Shown here: one piece after another, positions 24,377 to 32,980 of the stretch
How the letters are laid out: each line of letters starts with the position of its first letter
Numbering within the stretch: the first letter of the stretch is position 1
From: Pseudomonas frederiksbergensis
GTDB taxonomy: Bacteria > Pseudomonadota > Gammaproteobacteria > Pseudomonadales > Pseudomonadaceae
Assembly: GCF_001874645.1 (NCBI RefSeq)
Contig: NZ_CP017886.1
Span: 5,012,501-5,076,500 of the forward strand
DNA: 64,000 nucleotides
Reading direction: 5' to 3'
The notes under the pieces: generated by a model
Told to the model about the DNA's origin: nothing
Database searches by the model: none
Seen by the model: the letters and a program-made list of their open reading frames with translations, nothing else
Made by a program: the position numbers and the translations under genes

Positions 24377-24624
24377 GGATAAAATTTTTCTATTTTAGAA
24401 ATTATTTTTTATTAGATCTCCTTTGGAATTCCTTTCACACACGGATTTAGATCGTGTTGTGGTGCGAATTTTGGGAAAAGTACGTAAGACGAAGTTGGTA
24501 GTAGTTGTAAGTGGTTTCTGGTAATGGTTTTGGTCGCGGCGGGTCGGTTGATCCACTATGTTAAATGAGGTTATGGTTGACTACGAATTTTTCTGAAAAT
24601 ATGGTGCGGGAGTCATAGTGGCTT
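24377..24624. other. AT-rich interval before immunity gene B
   Basis: About 250 bp with low GC and no open frame of note. Copy A lacks most of it (its cupin fragment and immunity gene are only 37 bp apart). It presumably holds the immunity promoter; no clear hexamers were fixed. Confidence 0.4.
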
Positions 24625-25047
24625 ATGCGTTTGCGAAAACTCTTTGTTGTCTTGATGTCGGATTCGTTGTCTGTTGTTGTCAGTGCTTTTTATGCGGTAT
24701 TTCTTGTGAGTTTAATAGAAAGATTAATATCTTTGGAGGGGGTGTATTATAAGTTTGTGCTTGGGGTTGTGTTTCTTATCTTGGTAGTCGTGCATTTTTT
24801 TTATTATACTCCAAGCATCATAGCTGTAACGCTTGGTCGTCCTGTAGAGTTTGAAAAGCAATCAGTTGCAGCGTTGTACTTTGGCGTTTTTATCAGCTCT
24901 TTGCTCTGCGCTGCGATTGTTATCCAAATGATAGGTGATGTGGTGTCTTTGACGGGGTTGTGTTCCATAATTGTCAATGGGCTTGTCTTTTTTATAATTT
25001 TTATTGGCTTGTCTATGTATGTGAAGAAGTTGAATCGTAAGCATTGA
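24625..25047 (+). CDS. Putative immunity protein B, four membrane helices
   Basis: A 140-residue membrane protein with four hydrophobic segments (about residues 12-30, 42-62, 82-104, 110-132) and a basic end (KKLNRKH). Its stop is 1 bp from the end of effector B on the opposite strand. It shares topology, position and the short LEG-Y motif with immunity A but little else, which is the pattern expected when immunity follows a diverging toxin. AT-rich compared with the chromosome. Confidence 0.6.
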   Translation: MRLRKLFVVLMSDSLSVVVSAFYAVFLVSLIERLISLEGVYYKFVLGVVFLILVVVHFFYYTPSIIAVTLGRPVEFEKQSVAALYFGVFISSLLCAAIVIQMIGDVVSLTGLCSIIVNGLVFFIIFIGLSMYVKKLNRKH

Positions 25048-25048
25048 T

Positions 25049-25753
25049 TTAGCGAGTAATGTGGTTTTTTCTAAAATTGTTTTCTTCCGCTATGCTGTTG
25101 ATAGTTATCGCGTCTATCAAGGCTTCAAAAGCCAATGCCAGTTTCCCCATTTGCTTGTAAGCGCGCTCATAATTGATTGCGTCTCGATTGAAAAGCTCTA
25201 CCGAGTCAGTTTTACGTACTGAGTTTAACAGGCCAAAAGCAGATAGGCTTAAGTCGACAGTGTAATAAGTAATGTTTCCAGTGTGAGTGTCGTTGGCTAA
25301 ATTTTGATACAGCTTTCGAAAGGGGCCTACAACGGCAGGTGTGCCTGGGCCGTTGTAGATATTTCCTAAGCTTTCATAGATGTTATTGACGCCATGGGCG
25401 GAATAAAGCAGGCCCAGAGGGGCTTGTAGGCCTCTTGTGTTTCCGATTTTCGAGGCGCCAGATTGAACTTGCATGGCGCCCGCCAAGACGCCGATGCCAT
25501 TTTGAGCATAAAATAACGCCTTGGATGATAACTCGGCATACTCTTCTCTGATCTCTTGGATACCTCGCTGCGCACTGATCAAACCTTCATCAACCGCTTG
25601 GATAATCTCGTTAGCATAGGATGAAACAATCGAGCTGAATTGAAGCTGCAAAAAACTATCGTACAGTTGCGTAGCGCCGATAGAACACCCGAACGCAACA
25701 AGATCGGACGCAGCTTTAGTCACGTCGTGAATGTCACAGGTGTCATCACTCAT
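25049..25753 (-). CDS. Putative T6SS effector B (DUF4225-like), Hcp-linked
   Basis: A 234-residue paralogue of effector A, the same length, with near identity over the first ~80 residues and clear divergence afterwards (LQAPLGLLYSAHGVNNIYES against LAVIPGLPLIAHGFNNIYEG). Conserved C-terminal anchor points include NIYNGPG, KLYQN, NYE-AYKQMG and LAFEAL-DAIT. The start at 25753 overlaps hcp B by 8 bp exactly as in copy A. It is expected to travel with Hcp B and be neutralised by the adjacent membrane protein. Confidence 0.7.
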   Translation of the reverse strand: MSDDTCDIHDVTKAASDLVAFGCSIGATQLYDSFLQLQFSSIVSSYANEIIQAVDEGLISAQRGIQEIREEYAELSSKALFYAQNGIGVLAGAMQVQSGASKIGNTRGLQAPLGLLYSAHGVNNIYESLGNIYNGPGTPAVVGPFRKLYQNLANDTHTGNITYYTVDLSLSAFGLLNSVRKTDSVELFNRDAINYERAYKQMGKLALAFEALIDAITINSIAEENNFRKNHITR

Positions 25754-26246
25754 CCTCGTTTCCCCAAGTGCTATAAGCACACGTACCGGCCTGAATATGC
25801 GTCCAACTGATGTCGCGATAACGAATGGATACTAACTCTTGTGGCTGTGCATCGTTCATATGTATGGAGTGAGGTACTTGAAGGGTGATATGCGAAACTT
25901 TCGCCCCCGTGAGTCGTATTGAATAATATTTATCCTGGCCGCCCGCCGGGGATGTTCGATAGAAGTGGATAGTGCACTCCACCTCTTCGCGCTCATGAAG
26001 TGCACTTGCCAGCAACGGTGACGATTTATCGATGTTCTTGGTAATCATGATAGGCAGGTGCTTGCCGCGCCCGCCCGAAACTCCACCGTCATTACCCGTA
26101 ATCATGTTGTGCGAGTAAGCCAAAATCATGATTTCGTCCTCGTGATCAATCTGACATTTGTTGCCGATTGAGTTCAATCCGGAGCAACCGGCGGAAATCA
26201 AACCTTGGCGTTTACCGGTAATGCTCATGTAACCGTGATTAGCCAT
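25746..26246 (-). CDS. hcp: Hcp, T6SS tube protein/effector carrier, copy B
   Basis: A 166-residue Hcp nearly identical to copy A (six substitutions, three of them clustered in GNDGGVSGGRGKH, a surface loop). The upstream region is intact here, whereas in copy A the IS4 element sits ~200 bp upstream. The start ATG at 26246 has GGGAG as SD. It is translationally coupled to effector B. Confidence 0.92.
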   Translation of the reverse strand: MANHGYMSITGKRQGLISAGCSGLNSIGNKCQIDHEDEIMILAYSHNMITGNDGGVSGGRGKHLPIMITKNIDKSSPLLASALHEREEVECTIHFYRTSPAGGQDKYYSIRLTGAKVSHITLQVPHSIHMNDAQPQELVSIRYRDISWTHIQAGTCAYSTWGNEDE

Positions 26247-26470
26247 ACGTGCCACTCCCTTTAGTCAGCTGATCGCTATATTTCGAGCGTAACAGGTGCT
26301 CTATCGGGAGGATTTGGGTTTTTGCTTCTGTGATTCAGAGTCTGAGGAAATTCAGATTTTTCGTACAGCAAATCAAGAAGGTTGGGGCTGAAGATACCTA
26401 CATGCACATAGGGAAAGTACTTATTCAGTAAAGTGTTCTTCATCAAATAGATCTGTCACCTTTTGCTCGC
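26247..26470 (-). promoter_or_regulatory. Upstream region of hcp B, duplicated from unit A
   Basis: About 220 bp that match the sequence upstream of hcp A (22388-22600) almost base for base, ending in the shared AGATCTGTCACCTTTTGCT. It must contain the hcp promoter. No convincing -24/-12 or -35/-10 pair could be fixed by eye. Confidence 0.5.
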
Positions 26471-26536
26471 AAATAATTGATCCCGGCCCGCAGGTCGCAA
26501 AAAAAAGCGAAGAAGGACGCAATACGAGCAGGCAAC

Positions 26537-26562
26537 AAAACCCGCAGCAATGCGGGTTTTTT
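26537..26562. terminator. Terminator after the DUF6124 gene
   Basis: AAAACCCGCA-GCAA-TGCGGGTTTT, ten perfect pairs with a GCAA tetraloop and T runs on both sides. It serves the minus-strand DUF6124 gene and could also stop plus-strand readthrough. Confidence 0.85.
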
Positions 26563-26577
26563 ACGACTGAAATGTGC

Positions 26578-26871
26578 TCACAACCCCTTGGGCGTATCAA
26601 ACCCACGCTGCTCAATCACCCCAAACACATCAGCAATATCCTGGACCATGATCCGAGCAATGTTGGTGACGGTGTTGATGTCGTTTTCGGCGTAGTCGGG
26701 GAGGCTGGTGCAGGCCATGAGGTTGAGGTATTTGAGGACGGCGTTGAGGCGTTCGCTGACGCAGTTGTGGAGTTCGCGGAGTGGGGCGTCGTTGTCGATG
26801 TGCAGGACGGGGGAGTCGGTGGCGAATTGGGACATGGGGGTGAAGCGGTGGGGCGGGTGTTGAGTTGTCAT
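26578..26871 (-). CDS. DUF6124 family protein
   Basis: A 97-residue protein of the small pseudomonad DUF6124 family (FTPMSQFATDSPVLHIDNDAPLRELHNCVSERLNAVLKYL...ARIMVQDIADVFGVIEQR). Members are cytoplasmic helical proteins without a known function. The ATG at 26871 is embedded in one arm of a 14-bp inverted repeat that also contains its Shine-Dalgarno AGGA, so translation is probably controlled by leader structure. Confidence 0.85.
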   Translation of the reverse strand: MTTQHPPHRFTPMSQFATDSPVLHIDNDAPLRELHNCVSERLNAVLKYLNLMACTSLPDYAENDINTVTNIARIMVQDIADVFGVIEQRGFDTPKGL

Positions 26872-26970
26872 GGTGTTAATCCTCACAAAAGAAGAATTGC
26901 CACCTTGTCTGCTGCGAAACAAATTGGGTGGCAGCTGTACGCGGGTTCGCAGACCGGAGGATTAACACCA
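26871..26970 (-). promoter_or_regulatory. Structured leader (putative RNA switch) of the DUF6124 gene
   Basis: On the minus strand TGGTGTTAATCCTC pairs perfectly with GAGGATTAACACCA, the latter containing the SD AGGA and the A of the ATG. Inside the loop TGCCACC can pair with GGTGGCA, while GGTCTGCGAAC can pair with a TCTGCTGCGAA complement that crosses that stem, giving either a pseudoknot or alternative folds. Such an arrangement would hide the ribosome site. No known riboswitch class was recognised. Confidence 0.6.
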
Positions 26971-27499
26971 AGACCCGGCAGACCCGAAGGTCTCCCACGC
27001 ACAACCGCCATAAAACGATACGCAGCCGGGAGCCGGCCGAGCCTGACGGAACAAGGTGTCAATCTTAAGGGCTGCGAAACCCTATCGCCAACGAATGTCA
27101 GCGACAGACCAACTTTAGGCGTCGACTTTAGTGACTGCAACCGGGGTGTAGGACGCTGCGCGGTCATTGTGGCGAGGTGGTTTGTCCATGTTCAGCGGTG
27201 TATTTGCCGTAAATCGGGCGCTGCGGAGTGTCTGAGGAAATTGGGAGGTAGGGCTTGGGGCTGCTTCGCAACCCAGCGGGAGCAAGCTCCCTCGCCACGG
27301 TGGGTGGATTCCTACAAGAGTTTCGGAGCTGAAGATCAAAAGATCGCAGCCTGCGGCAGCTCCTACGTCGATCGGGTGGGTGCTTGGATTTGGGACGGAT
27401 TGCAACGTTCTATCGTTCAGTGGAAGTCCGTCGCGGGTTGGCTCAAGCTCGACATCAACGTGACCAACCGCTACGGCTTTCAAGCCAGGGAAAACCGAG
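26971..27499. other. Long intergenic tract with two REP sequences
   Basis: A gene-free region upstream of both the DUF6124 and HD-domain genes. It contains GCGGGAGCAAGCTCCCTCGC (27276-27295) and, at 27342-27366, a REP of the type beginning GATCGCAGCCTGCGGCAGCT. The open plus-strand frame crossing it has atypical composition and overlaps the structured leader, so it is not taken as a gene. Confidence 0.6.
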
Positions 27500-27922
27500 A
27501 TGACTCAAACACTGGAACGTGCCATCGCTATCGCTGCTGGCGCTCATGAAGGGCAGGTCGACAAGGGCGGTTCGCCGTACATCCTGCACCCGCTGAAAGT
27601 GATGCTGAAGGTCAGTACGCTGGAAGAACGGATCGTGGCGGTTCTGCATGACGTGGTCGAGGACTCAGGCATCAGCCTCGATGATCTGCGTAAAGAAGGC
27701 TTCAGTGAAACGGTGCTGGCGGCCATTGAGTCGGTCACCAAGCTGCCGGGAGAGTCCTACGAACTGTTCGTCGAACGAGCGGCGCAGAACCCGATAGGCC
27801 GGGTGGTCAAGCTGGCTGACCTTGAAGAGAACAGCGACCTGTCCCGAATTGCACAGCCGTCCTGGGAAGATCTGGAGCGAATTGAAAAGTATCGGCGGGC
27901 GATTGGCAGACTGCGTTCGTAG
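27500..27922 (+). CDS. HD-domain protein, small (p)ppGpp hydrolase-like
   Basis: A 140-residue single-domain protein with HEGQVDKGGSPYILHPLKV and LHDVVEDSG, the His and HD metal ligands of the RelA/SpoT hydrolase domain, and a later KLADLEENSDL in place of the usual KLADRLHN. It has no synthetase or regulatory domain, so it resembles MESH1-type stand-alone 3'-pyrophosphohydrolases. The altered KLAD motif leaves room for another nucleotide substrate. Confidence 0.82.
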   Translation: MTQTLERAIAIAAGAHEGQVDKGGSPYILHPLKVMLKVSTLEERIVAVLHDVVEDSGISLDDLRKEGFSETVLAAIESVTKLPGESYELFVERAAQNPIGRVVKLADLEENSDLSRIAQPSWEDLERIEKYRRAIGRLRS

Positions 27923-27963
27923 TGAGCCAACTGAATTCATCCCCTTGGTAAAAATGGATTTGA

Positions 27964-28007
27964 GGAAAGACCACGATTTCAACGGTTTTTGAAATCGTGG
28001 TCTTTCC
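27964..28007. terminator. Bidirectional terminator between convergent genes
   Basis: An 18-bp perfect stem (GGAAAGACCACGATTTCA with its complement) and an 8-nt loop, placed between the convergent HD-domain and amidase genes. Confidence 0.8.
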
Positions 28008-28030
28008 CGGTATTTCTGTCCCGGTATTTC

Positions 28031-29737
28031 CTACTTGCGCAACGCCGGAGTCCGCGGCGGAATCATCCGCTTCGTCCCGGTCGCCTCAAACGCCGAAGCC
28101 AGTCGCAGCAACGTCGAATCGTCATACGCACGACCGGCAAAGGTCAGCCCGACGGGCATGCCGATGTCCGGCATGACGCCCATCGGTACGGTGACGGTGG
28201 GCACGCCGAGGTGGCGGATGGCGAGGTTGCCGTTGGCGACCCAGATGCCGTTGCTCCAGGCGATGTCTGCAGACGTCGGGTCGACATCGGCATTCGCCGG
28301 GCCGACGTCGGCGACGGTCGGGAATAGCACGGCATCGAGGCCGAGCCGGTCCATCCAGTCTTCAAGGTCGATTTTACGGGTCTGTTCAAGCCCTCGCAGT
28401 CCGTCGGGCACGGTGGTGATCTGGTCCCACGGGGTAATGCCGCGCTCGGCCATTCGCACATACTCGTCCATGCCCGCGGCAAGGTCGCCTTCGCGGTTCG
28501 GCAGGGTTCCCGGGTCGTGCGGGAAGATCAGCGGTCCGTCGACGTCGACCAGACGATTCAACTTCGGATCGCCGTTGGCCTGCAGGAAGTCATCGAACGC
28601 CCACGCTGTCAGGTCCCACAGTTCATGGTGGAGGAACTCTTTGGAGACGATGCCGCGATTGAACACGGTCGGCGCACCGGGACGATCACCTTCGCAATGA
28701 GAGACCAGCGGGAAGTCGACGTCGATCACGTCGGCGCCAGCGGCTTCGAGTGCCTGGCGAGCCTGCTCCCAGAGCCCGATCACCGAGGCACGGGTGTTGA
28801 TTCGTTGCCCCGTCGGGCCACCGATACCTGGCGCTTCAGACGTGCCCGCTTCGGGGTCGGCGTTGATGTACATCCGGGGAATGCCGAAGCGCTTTCCGGC
28901 GAGTGCATCGGGATTCGCGGCAAGCGCCAAATAGGAGGAGGGACGCACCGAAGCGACGCTCGGGATCGGCACCCAGGGTTGCATCCGCCACAAATCGCCG
29001 CGTGTGTCGGGATCCTCGGCCACTACCACGTCGAGCACTTCGAGCAGGTCGGCCATGGTTCTGGCAAACGGCACGACAACGTCCATCGTCGGCGTCAACG
29101 GCCAGTTGCCGCGCACCGAGATCACCCCGCGTGACGGCGTGTAGGCGCACAGCCCATTGTTCGAGGCAGGGCCGCGTCCGCTCGACCAGGTTTCTTCTGC
29201 CAGGCCGAAAGCCGCGAAACTGGCGGCGGTGGCGGTACCGGCGCCGTTCGATGAGCCGGAGGCGAAAGGGGCGGTGAGGTAGTCAGCGTTGTACGGGCTT
29301 TCTGCACGGCCGTAGACCCCGCGCTGCATACCGCCGTTGGCCATGGGCGGCATGTTGGTCTTGCCCAGGCAGATGGCGCCGGCGGCGCGCAGCCGTTCGA
29401 TGGTGAACGCATCGCGACAGGCCATCAGGTTGGCGAAGGCGGGACTTCCGGAAGCGGCGGTCAGCCCCTTCACCAGATAACTGTCCTTGGCCGTGTAGGG
29501 AATGCCGTCGAGCGGCCCCAGCGTCTCGCCTTTGGCCCGACGGGCATCGGACGCCTGCGCCTCGTTCAGCGCCTCAGGGTTTCGCACCACCACCGCGTTA
29601 AGGGCGGTGGGCGTGTCGGGGCCGTCGTAGGCATCGATTCGGGCGAGATAGGCCTGCACCAGTTCAACCGCCGTCGTCTGGCCCGATTCGAGCGCAGCCC
29701 GTAGTTGGGCAATGGAAACCTCGGTGACCTCGATCAT
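28031..29737 (-). CDS. Amidase-signature family hydrolase
   Basis: A 568-residue amidase. The catalytic Ser-cisSer-Lys set is visible: Lys in GIPYTAKDSYLVKG (near residue 83), and the Gly/Ser-rich loop FASGSSNGAGTATAASFAAFGLAEETWSSGRGPAS that supplies both serines. The N-terminal helical part (SIAQLRAALESGQTTAVELVQAYLARIDAYD) is typical. It hydrolyses a C-N amide bond; the substrate is unknown. It is divergent from the LysR gene at 30196, which may control it. Confidence 0.9.
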   Translation of the reverse strand: MIEVTEVSIAQLRAALESGQTTAVELVQAYLARIDAYDGPDTPTALNAVVVRNPEALNEAQASDARRAKGETLGPLDGIPYTAKDSYLVKGLTAASGSPAFANLMACRDAFTIERLRAAGAICLGKTNMPPMANGGMQRGVYGRAESPYNADYLTAPFASGSSNGAGTATAASFAAFGLAEETWSSGRGPASNNGLCAYTPSRGVISVRGNWPLTPTMDVVVPFARTMADLLEVLDVVVAEDPDTRGDLWRMQPWVPIPSVASVRPSSYLALAANPDALAGKRFGIPRMYINADPEAGTSEAPGIGGPTGQRINTRASVIGLWEQARQALEAAGADVIDVDFPLVSHCEGDRPGAPTVFNRGIVSKEFLHHELWDLTAWAFDDFLQANGDPKLNRLVDVDGPLIFPHDPGTLPNREGDLAAGMDEYVRMAERGITPWDQITTVPDGLRGLEQTRKIDLEDWMDRLGLDAVLFPTVADVGPANADVDPTSADIAWSNGIWVANGNLAIRHLGVPTVTVPMGVMPDIGMPVGLTFAGRAYDDSTLLRLASAFEATGTKRMIPPRTPALRK

Positions 29738-30195
29738 GCTGCTCTCTCAAAATGGGTGTTCATAAGGGTTCTCGTGGCACTGTATGACGCGACAGTGTCT
29801 GGGCTTTCAACCTGAACATTCTATTGAACACCCAGCCAAAAAGAGCAGAAAAAAACCGCAACACCGTTCGGGATTTTTACTCTTCGGGTGGCACGTATCC
29901 AATCGTGTGTTTTTCGATAAGCGGGGCGCTGGGTGTTGTGGCGGTGACCATGACGGACTCCAAGGCAAAGTGAGTACGTGGACGTACTTCAGTGAGCGCC
30001 GCGCGAGCGACGCTTTTCTTGTTGGAGTGATCATGTGCAATGCATTGGGACAGATAAATGAGTAAGTTTGTTGCTTCAAACCTTAAAAAATAGATGCCCG
30101 CGGTTTTTCCTCCTCCGGTATGTTCAGTCTTGATCGTGCGTCCAGAAAACACCCGTTGGTGTTGGGGCTCGATCCGCTATTTTCTGGAGGTCCGC
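29738..30195. other. Divergent intergenic region, amidase/LysR
   Basis: 458 bp between divergent starts, with no convincing gene. It is a reasonable site for LysR-type operators; no clean T-N11-A box was singled out. Confidence 0.5.
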
Positions 30196-31107
30196 ATGGC
30201 CGCTTACAACCTGCGACAGCTCAGGTATTTTGTCACCACCGCCGATTGCGGCAGTGTGGCTGAAGCCTCTCGCAAGCTCTATATCGCCCAACCGTCGGTT
30301 TCGACCGCCATCAAACACCTGGAAGACAGCTTTGGCGTTCAGCTGTTTATTCGGCATCACGCGCAGGGTGTTTCACTGACGCCGAGCGGGTCGCGTTTTT
30401 ACCGCAAAGCGCTTGAGCTGCTGCGGGTGGCTCGCGAGTTTGAGCAGAATGCGCTGGCGGACAATGACATGGTGGCAGGGCAGGTCGATATTGGTTGTTT
30501 TGAAACGGTGGCGCCACTGTACCTGCCACGGTTGATCGCCGGTTTCAAAGAGCGCTGGCCGGGTGTGGAGATCCGTATTCGCGATGGCGAGCAACAGGAG
30601 TTGGTGCAGGCGCTGACCGCCGGCAGTATTGATCTGGCGATACTGTTCGAACACGATCTGGACAGCACGATTGAGACGGTACCGCTGATGCCGCCCCGGC
30701 AGCCCTATGCCTTGCTGCCGGCGGACCACCGTTTTGCGCAACAGGCGAAAGTGTCGCTGCAGGAGCTGGTGCTGGAGCCGATGATTTTGCTGGACGTGGT
30801 GCCGAGCCGGACCTACTTCGTGAGCATTTTTGAAGCGCTCGGGCTGACGCCGCACATTGTGTTCAGCTCGCCTTCGATTGAGATGGTGCGCGGGATGGTG
30901 GGGCGCGGTTTTGGTTTTTCGATTCTGGTGACCAAGCCGTTTTCGGAATACACCTATGACGGGCAAAAAGTCGTGTGTGTGCCGCTGGCTGAAACGGTGA
31001 CGGGCTCGGGTTTATCCGCGGCGTGGTTGCGTCGGACGCAACTGACCAAGCCGGTGCAGCTGTTCGTGGATTATTGCCAGGAAGAACTGGCCCGACTGCA
31101 TACCTGA
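30196..31107 (+). CDS. LysR-family transcriptional regulator
   Basis: A 303-residue LTTR: winged HTH at residues ~4-62 (LRQLRYFVTTADCGSVAEASRKLYIAQPSVSTAIKHLEDSFGVQLFIRHHAQGVSLTPSG) and a periplasmic-binding-like effector domain. The start at 30196 follows TGGAGG. It is divergent from the amidase gene and convergent with the ArgE-like operon, so either the amidase or the amide/amino-acid cluster is its likely target. Confidence 0.92.
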   Translation: MAAYNLRQLRYFVTTADCGSVAEASRKLYIAQPSVSTAIKHLEDSFGVQLFIRHHAQGVSLTPSGSRFYRKALELLRVAREFEQNALADNDMVAGQVDIGCFETVAPLYLPRLIAGFKERWPGVEIRIRDGEQQELVQALTAGSIDLAILFEHDLDSTIETVPLMPPRQPYALLPADHRFAQQAKVSLQELVLEPMILLDVVPSRTYFVSIFEALGLTPHIVFSSPSIEMVRGMVGRGFGFSILVTKPFSEYTYDGQKVVCVPLAETVTGSGLSAAWLRRTQLTKPVQLFVDYCQEELARLHT

Positions 31108-31129
31108 GCGTCGGGCCAATCATCGCGAC

Positions 31130-32278
31130 TCAGCAGATCGATGACAGCATTCGTTGCAGCATGGCGTCGCAGCCCTTCAATTGTTCGAGGCTGACAAACT
31201 CGTCCGGTTTATGGCCCTGATCCATGCTGCCGGGGCCACAGACCACTGTTGAAATACCCGCCGCGTCAAACAGCCCGCCCTCGGTGCCGAACGCTACCGT
31301 ACCGAACTCCCGAGAGCCGGAAAATGCCGCGATCAACTCAGCGGCTTCGCTGTGCGCATCGGTCGCCAAACCGGGATACGCCGACAACTCACTGAAGCGG
31401 ATGTCGCTCTGATCGCTCACGGCGCGCATGCGGGGCAATACCTGCTGCTCGGCGTAGGTCTTCAGTTCCTGCGCCACCACGCTTGGATCGTGTGAGGGCA
31501 GGGCGCGGATTTCAAAGTCGAAGCGGCAATCGGCCGGGACGATGTTCAAGGCCTTGCCACCGGATATGACGCCGGTTTGCACCGTGCTGAACGGCGGATC
31601 GAAGCGGGCGTCGTGATGCTCTGGCGCTTTGAGCCGGTTGCCGATCCGGCCCAGTTCACCGATCAGTTCGGCGGCGTATTCAATCGCGTTGACCCCGAGT
31701 GGGGCGTACGCCGAGTGGCAGGCTTCACCGTGAATGTCGCAACGCATCGCCAGTTTGCCCTTGTGACCCAGCACCGGTTTGAGCTCGGTTGGTTCGCCAA
31801 TGATGCAGAGCATCGGTTTGACCGGTCGCTGTTCGAGGGCTTTAAGCAGCGAGCGGACCCCAAGGCAGCCGACTTCCTCATCGTAGGACAGCGCGATATG
31901 CACCGGCAGCCGTAGCGGGGCTTTTACCAGAGACGGGACCAGGGCGAGGACACAGGCGATGTAGCCTTTCATGTCCGCAGTGCCGCGACCGTAGAGCTTG
32001 CCGTCGCGCTCGGTGAGCTGGAACGGCGTAACGCTCCACGGTTGGCCGTCGACGGGCACCACATCGGTGTGCCCCGACAGCACGATACCCGGCCGATCCG
32101 CCGGGCCGATGGTCGCGAACAGGTTGGCCTTGTTGCGCTGCTCGTTGTAGACCCGTTCGCACGGCACACCGAAGTGTGCGAGGTAGTCGCCGACGAACTC
32201 GATGAGGTGCAGGTTTGATTCGCGGCTCGTGGTGTCAAACGCTACCAGTTGCTCGAGCAAATCGACACTGTTGCTCAT
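31130..32278 (-). CDS. Acetylornithine deacetylase-like M20 metallohydrolase
   Basis: A 382-residue M20/ArgE-type enzyme. Metal-ligand motifs: LSGHTDVVPVDGQPW, GTADMKGYIA and SYDEEVGCLGVR (catalytic Glu pair), with IIGEPTELKPVLGHKGK later. Genuine arginine biosynthesis uses other genes in most pseudomonads, and this copy is the last gene of a monooxygenase-RidA-DUF1028 operon, so it more likely deacylates an N-acyl amino acid in catabolism. The start overlaps the DUF1028 stop by 4 bp. Confidence 0.87.
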   Translation of the reverse strand: MSNSVDLLEQLVAFDTTSRESNLHLIEFVGDYLAHFGVPCERVYNEQRNKANLFATIGPADRPGIVLSGHTDVVPVDGQPWSVTPFQLTERDGKLYGRGTADMKGYIACVLALVPSLVKAPLRLPVHIALSYDEEVGCLGVRSLLKALEQRPVKPMLCIIGEPTELKPVLGHKGKLAMRCDIHGEACHSAYAPLGVNAIEYAAELIGELGRIGNRLKAPEHHDARFDPPFSTVQTGVISGGKALNIVPADCRFDFEIRALPSHDPSVVAQELKTYAEQQVLPRMRAVSDQSDIRFSELSAYPGLATDAHSEAAELIAAFSGSREFGTVAFGTEGGLFDAAGISTVVCGPGSMDQGHKPDEFVSLEQLKGCDAMLQRMLSSIC

Positions 32279-32952
32279 CGGTCGTCTCCAGCGACACCGT
32301 AGCCAGGCGACTTGTCGGGCGCCAGGGCGCGGTCGATGTAATCCTGAACCTGTGGCCGATAGGCGTCCCACAACGTTTCCAATTGACCGATCGGATCGTG
32401 ATCGGCCCAATCAACCCGCAGGTTGATAATCGGCCAGGTCAATTCGCCGACCACGACAACCGCCGCAGAGTGCACGGGCCCGGCTTCGCCGCCCGCCGCC
32501 ACAGCCGCTTTCAGCGCCGCGAGCAAGCGGTCGGCCAGTTGACCTTCGCCCTGTTCGAACGCTTTGACCATGGCCTCGATTACTGCACGGCCCGCCAGCA
32601 TGTTGCCGGCGGCCACGCATTGCTCGCCCGACACGGCGTTATGGGTGCCCAGGGTTTGTGCACCGCTGAAGTGTGCGGTTTGGCCGAGGTGGTCAATCGC
32701 GGTGATCTGTCGATACTGGCTATAGCCGTTGCGAGTCAACACCTTGTCGAATGCCTCGACGGGCGCAAGGCCTTGTTCCATGAGGGCGAGGACTTCCGGG
32801 CCGAGTGACGGCAAGGTGATGTTTTGCGTCGAGACGGCACCCACACCTGGCAGCAGCCATGGGCAACGTGCGCCGACGGCGATGCTCGATGAACTGATCG
32901 CAATGCCGAACTGACCGGTTTCGGGGCAACGGGCGGCGATGGAAAAGGTCAT
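32275..32952 (-). CDS. DUF1028 family protein (Ntn-hydrolase-like)
   Basis: A 225-residue DUF1028 protein: TFSIAARCPETGQFGIAISSSSIAVGARCPW at the N-terminus and GAVSTQNITLPSLGPEVLALMEQG after it are characteristic. The family has an Ntn-hydrolase fold and is often next to peptidase, RidA and amidohydrolase genes. Here it lies between RidA and the ArgE-like gene and overlaps the latter by 4 bp, so a hydrolytic step in the same pathway is likely. Confidence 0.9.
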   Translation of the reverse strand: MTFSIAARCPETGQFGIAISSSSIAVGARCPWLLPGVGAVSTQNITLPSLGPEVLALMEQGLAPVEAFDKVLTRNGYSQYRQITAIDHLGQTAHFSGAQTLGTHNAVSGEQCVAAGNMLAGRAVIEAMVKAFEQGEGQLADRLLAALKAAVAAGGEAGPVHSAAVVVVGELTWPIINLRVDWADHDPIGQLETLWDAYRPQVQDYIDRALAPDKSPGYGVAGDDR

Positions 32953-32980
32953 GTCTTGGCTCCTTGTTTATTCGGGCTGT

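Noticed and set aside
26572..27549. 325-codon plus-strand frame
   Set aside because: It is antisense to DUF6124, crosses its structured leader and two REP sequences, and its protein has no family-like stretch.
31130..32278. Calling the M20 enzyme argE
   Set aside because: The operon context (monooxygenase, RidA, DUF1028) fits catabolism better than arginine synthesis, so no gene symbol is given.
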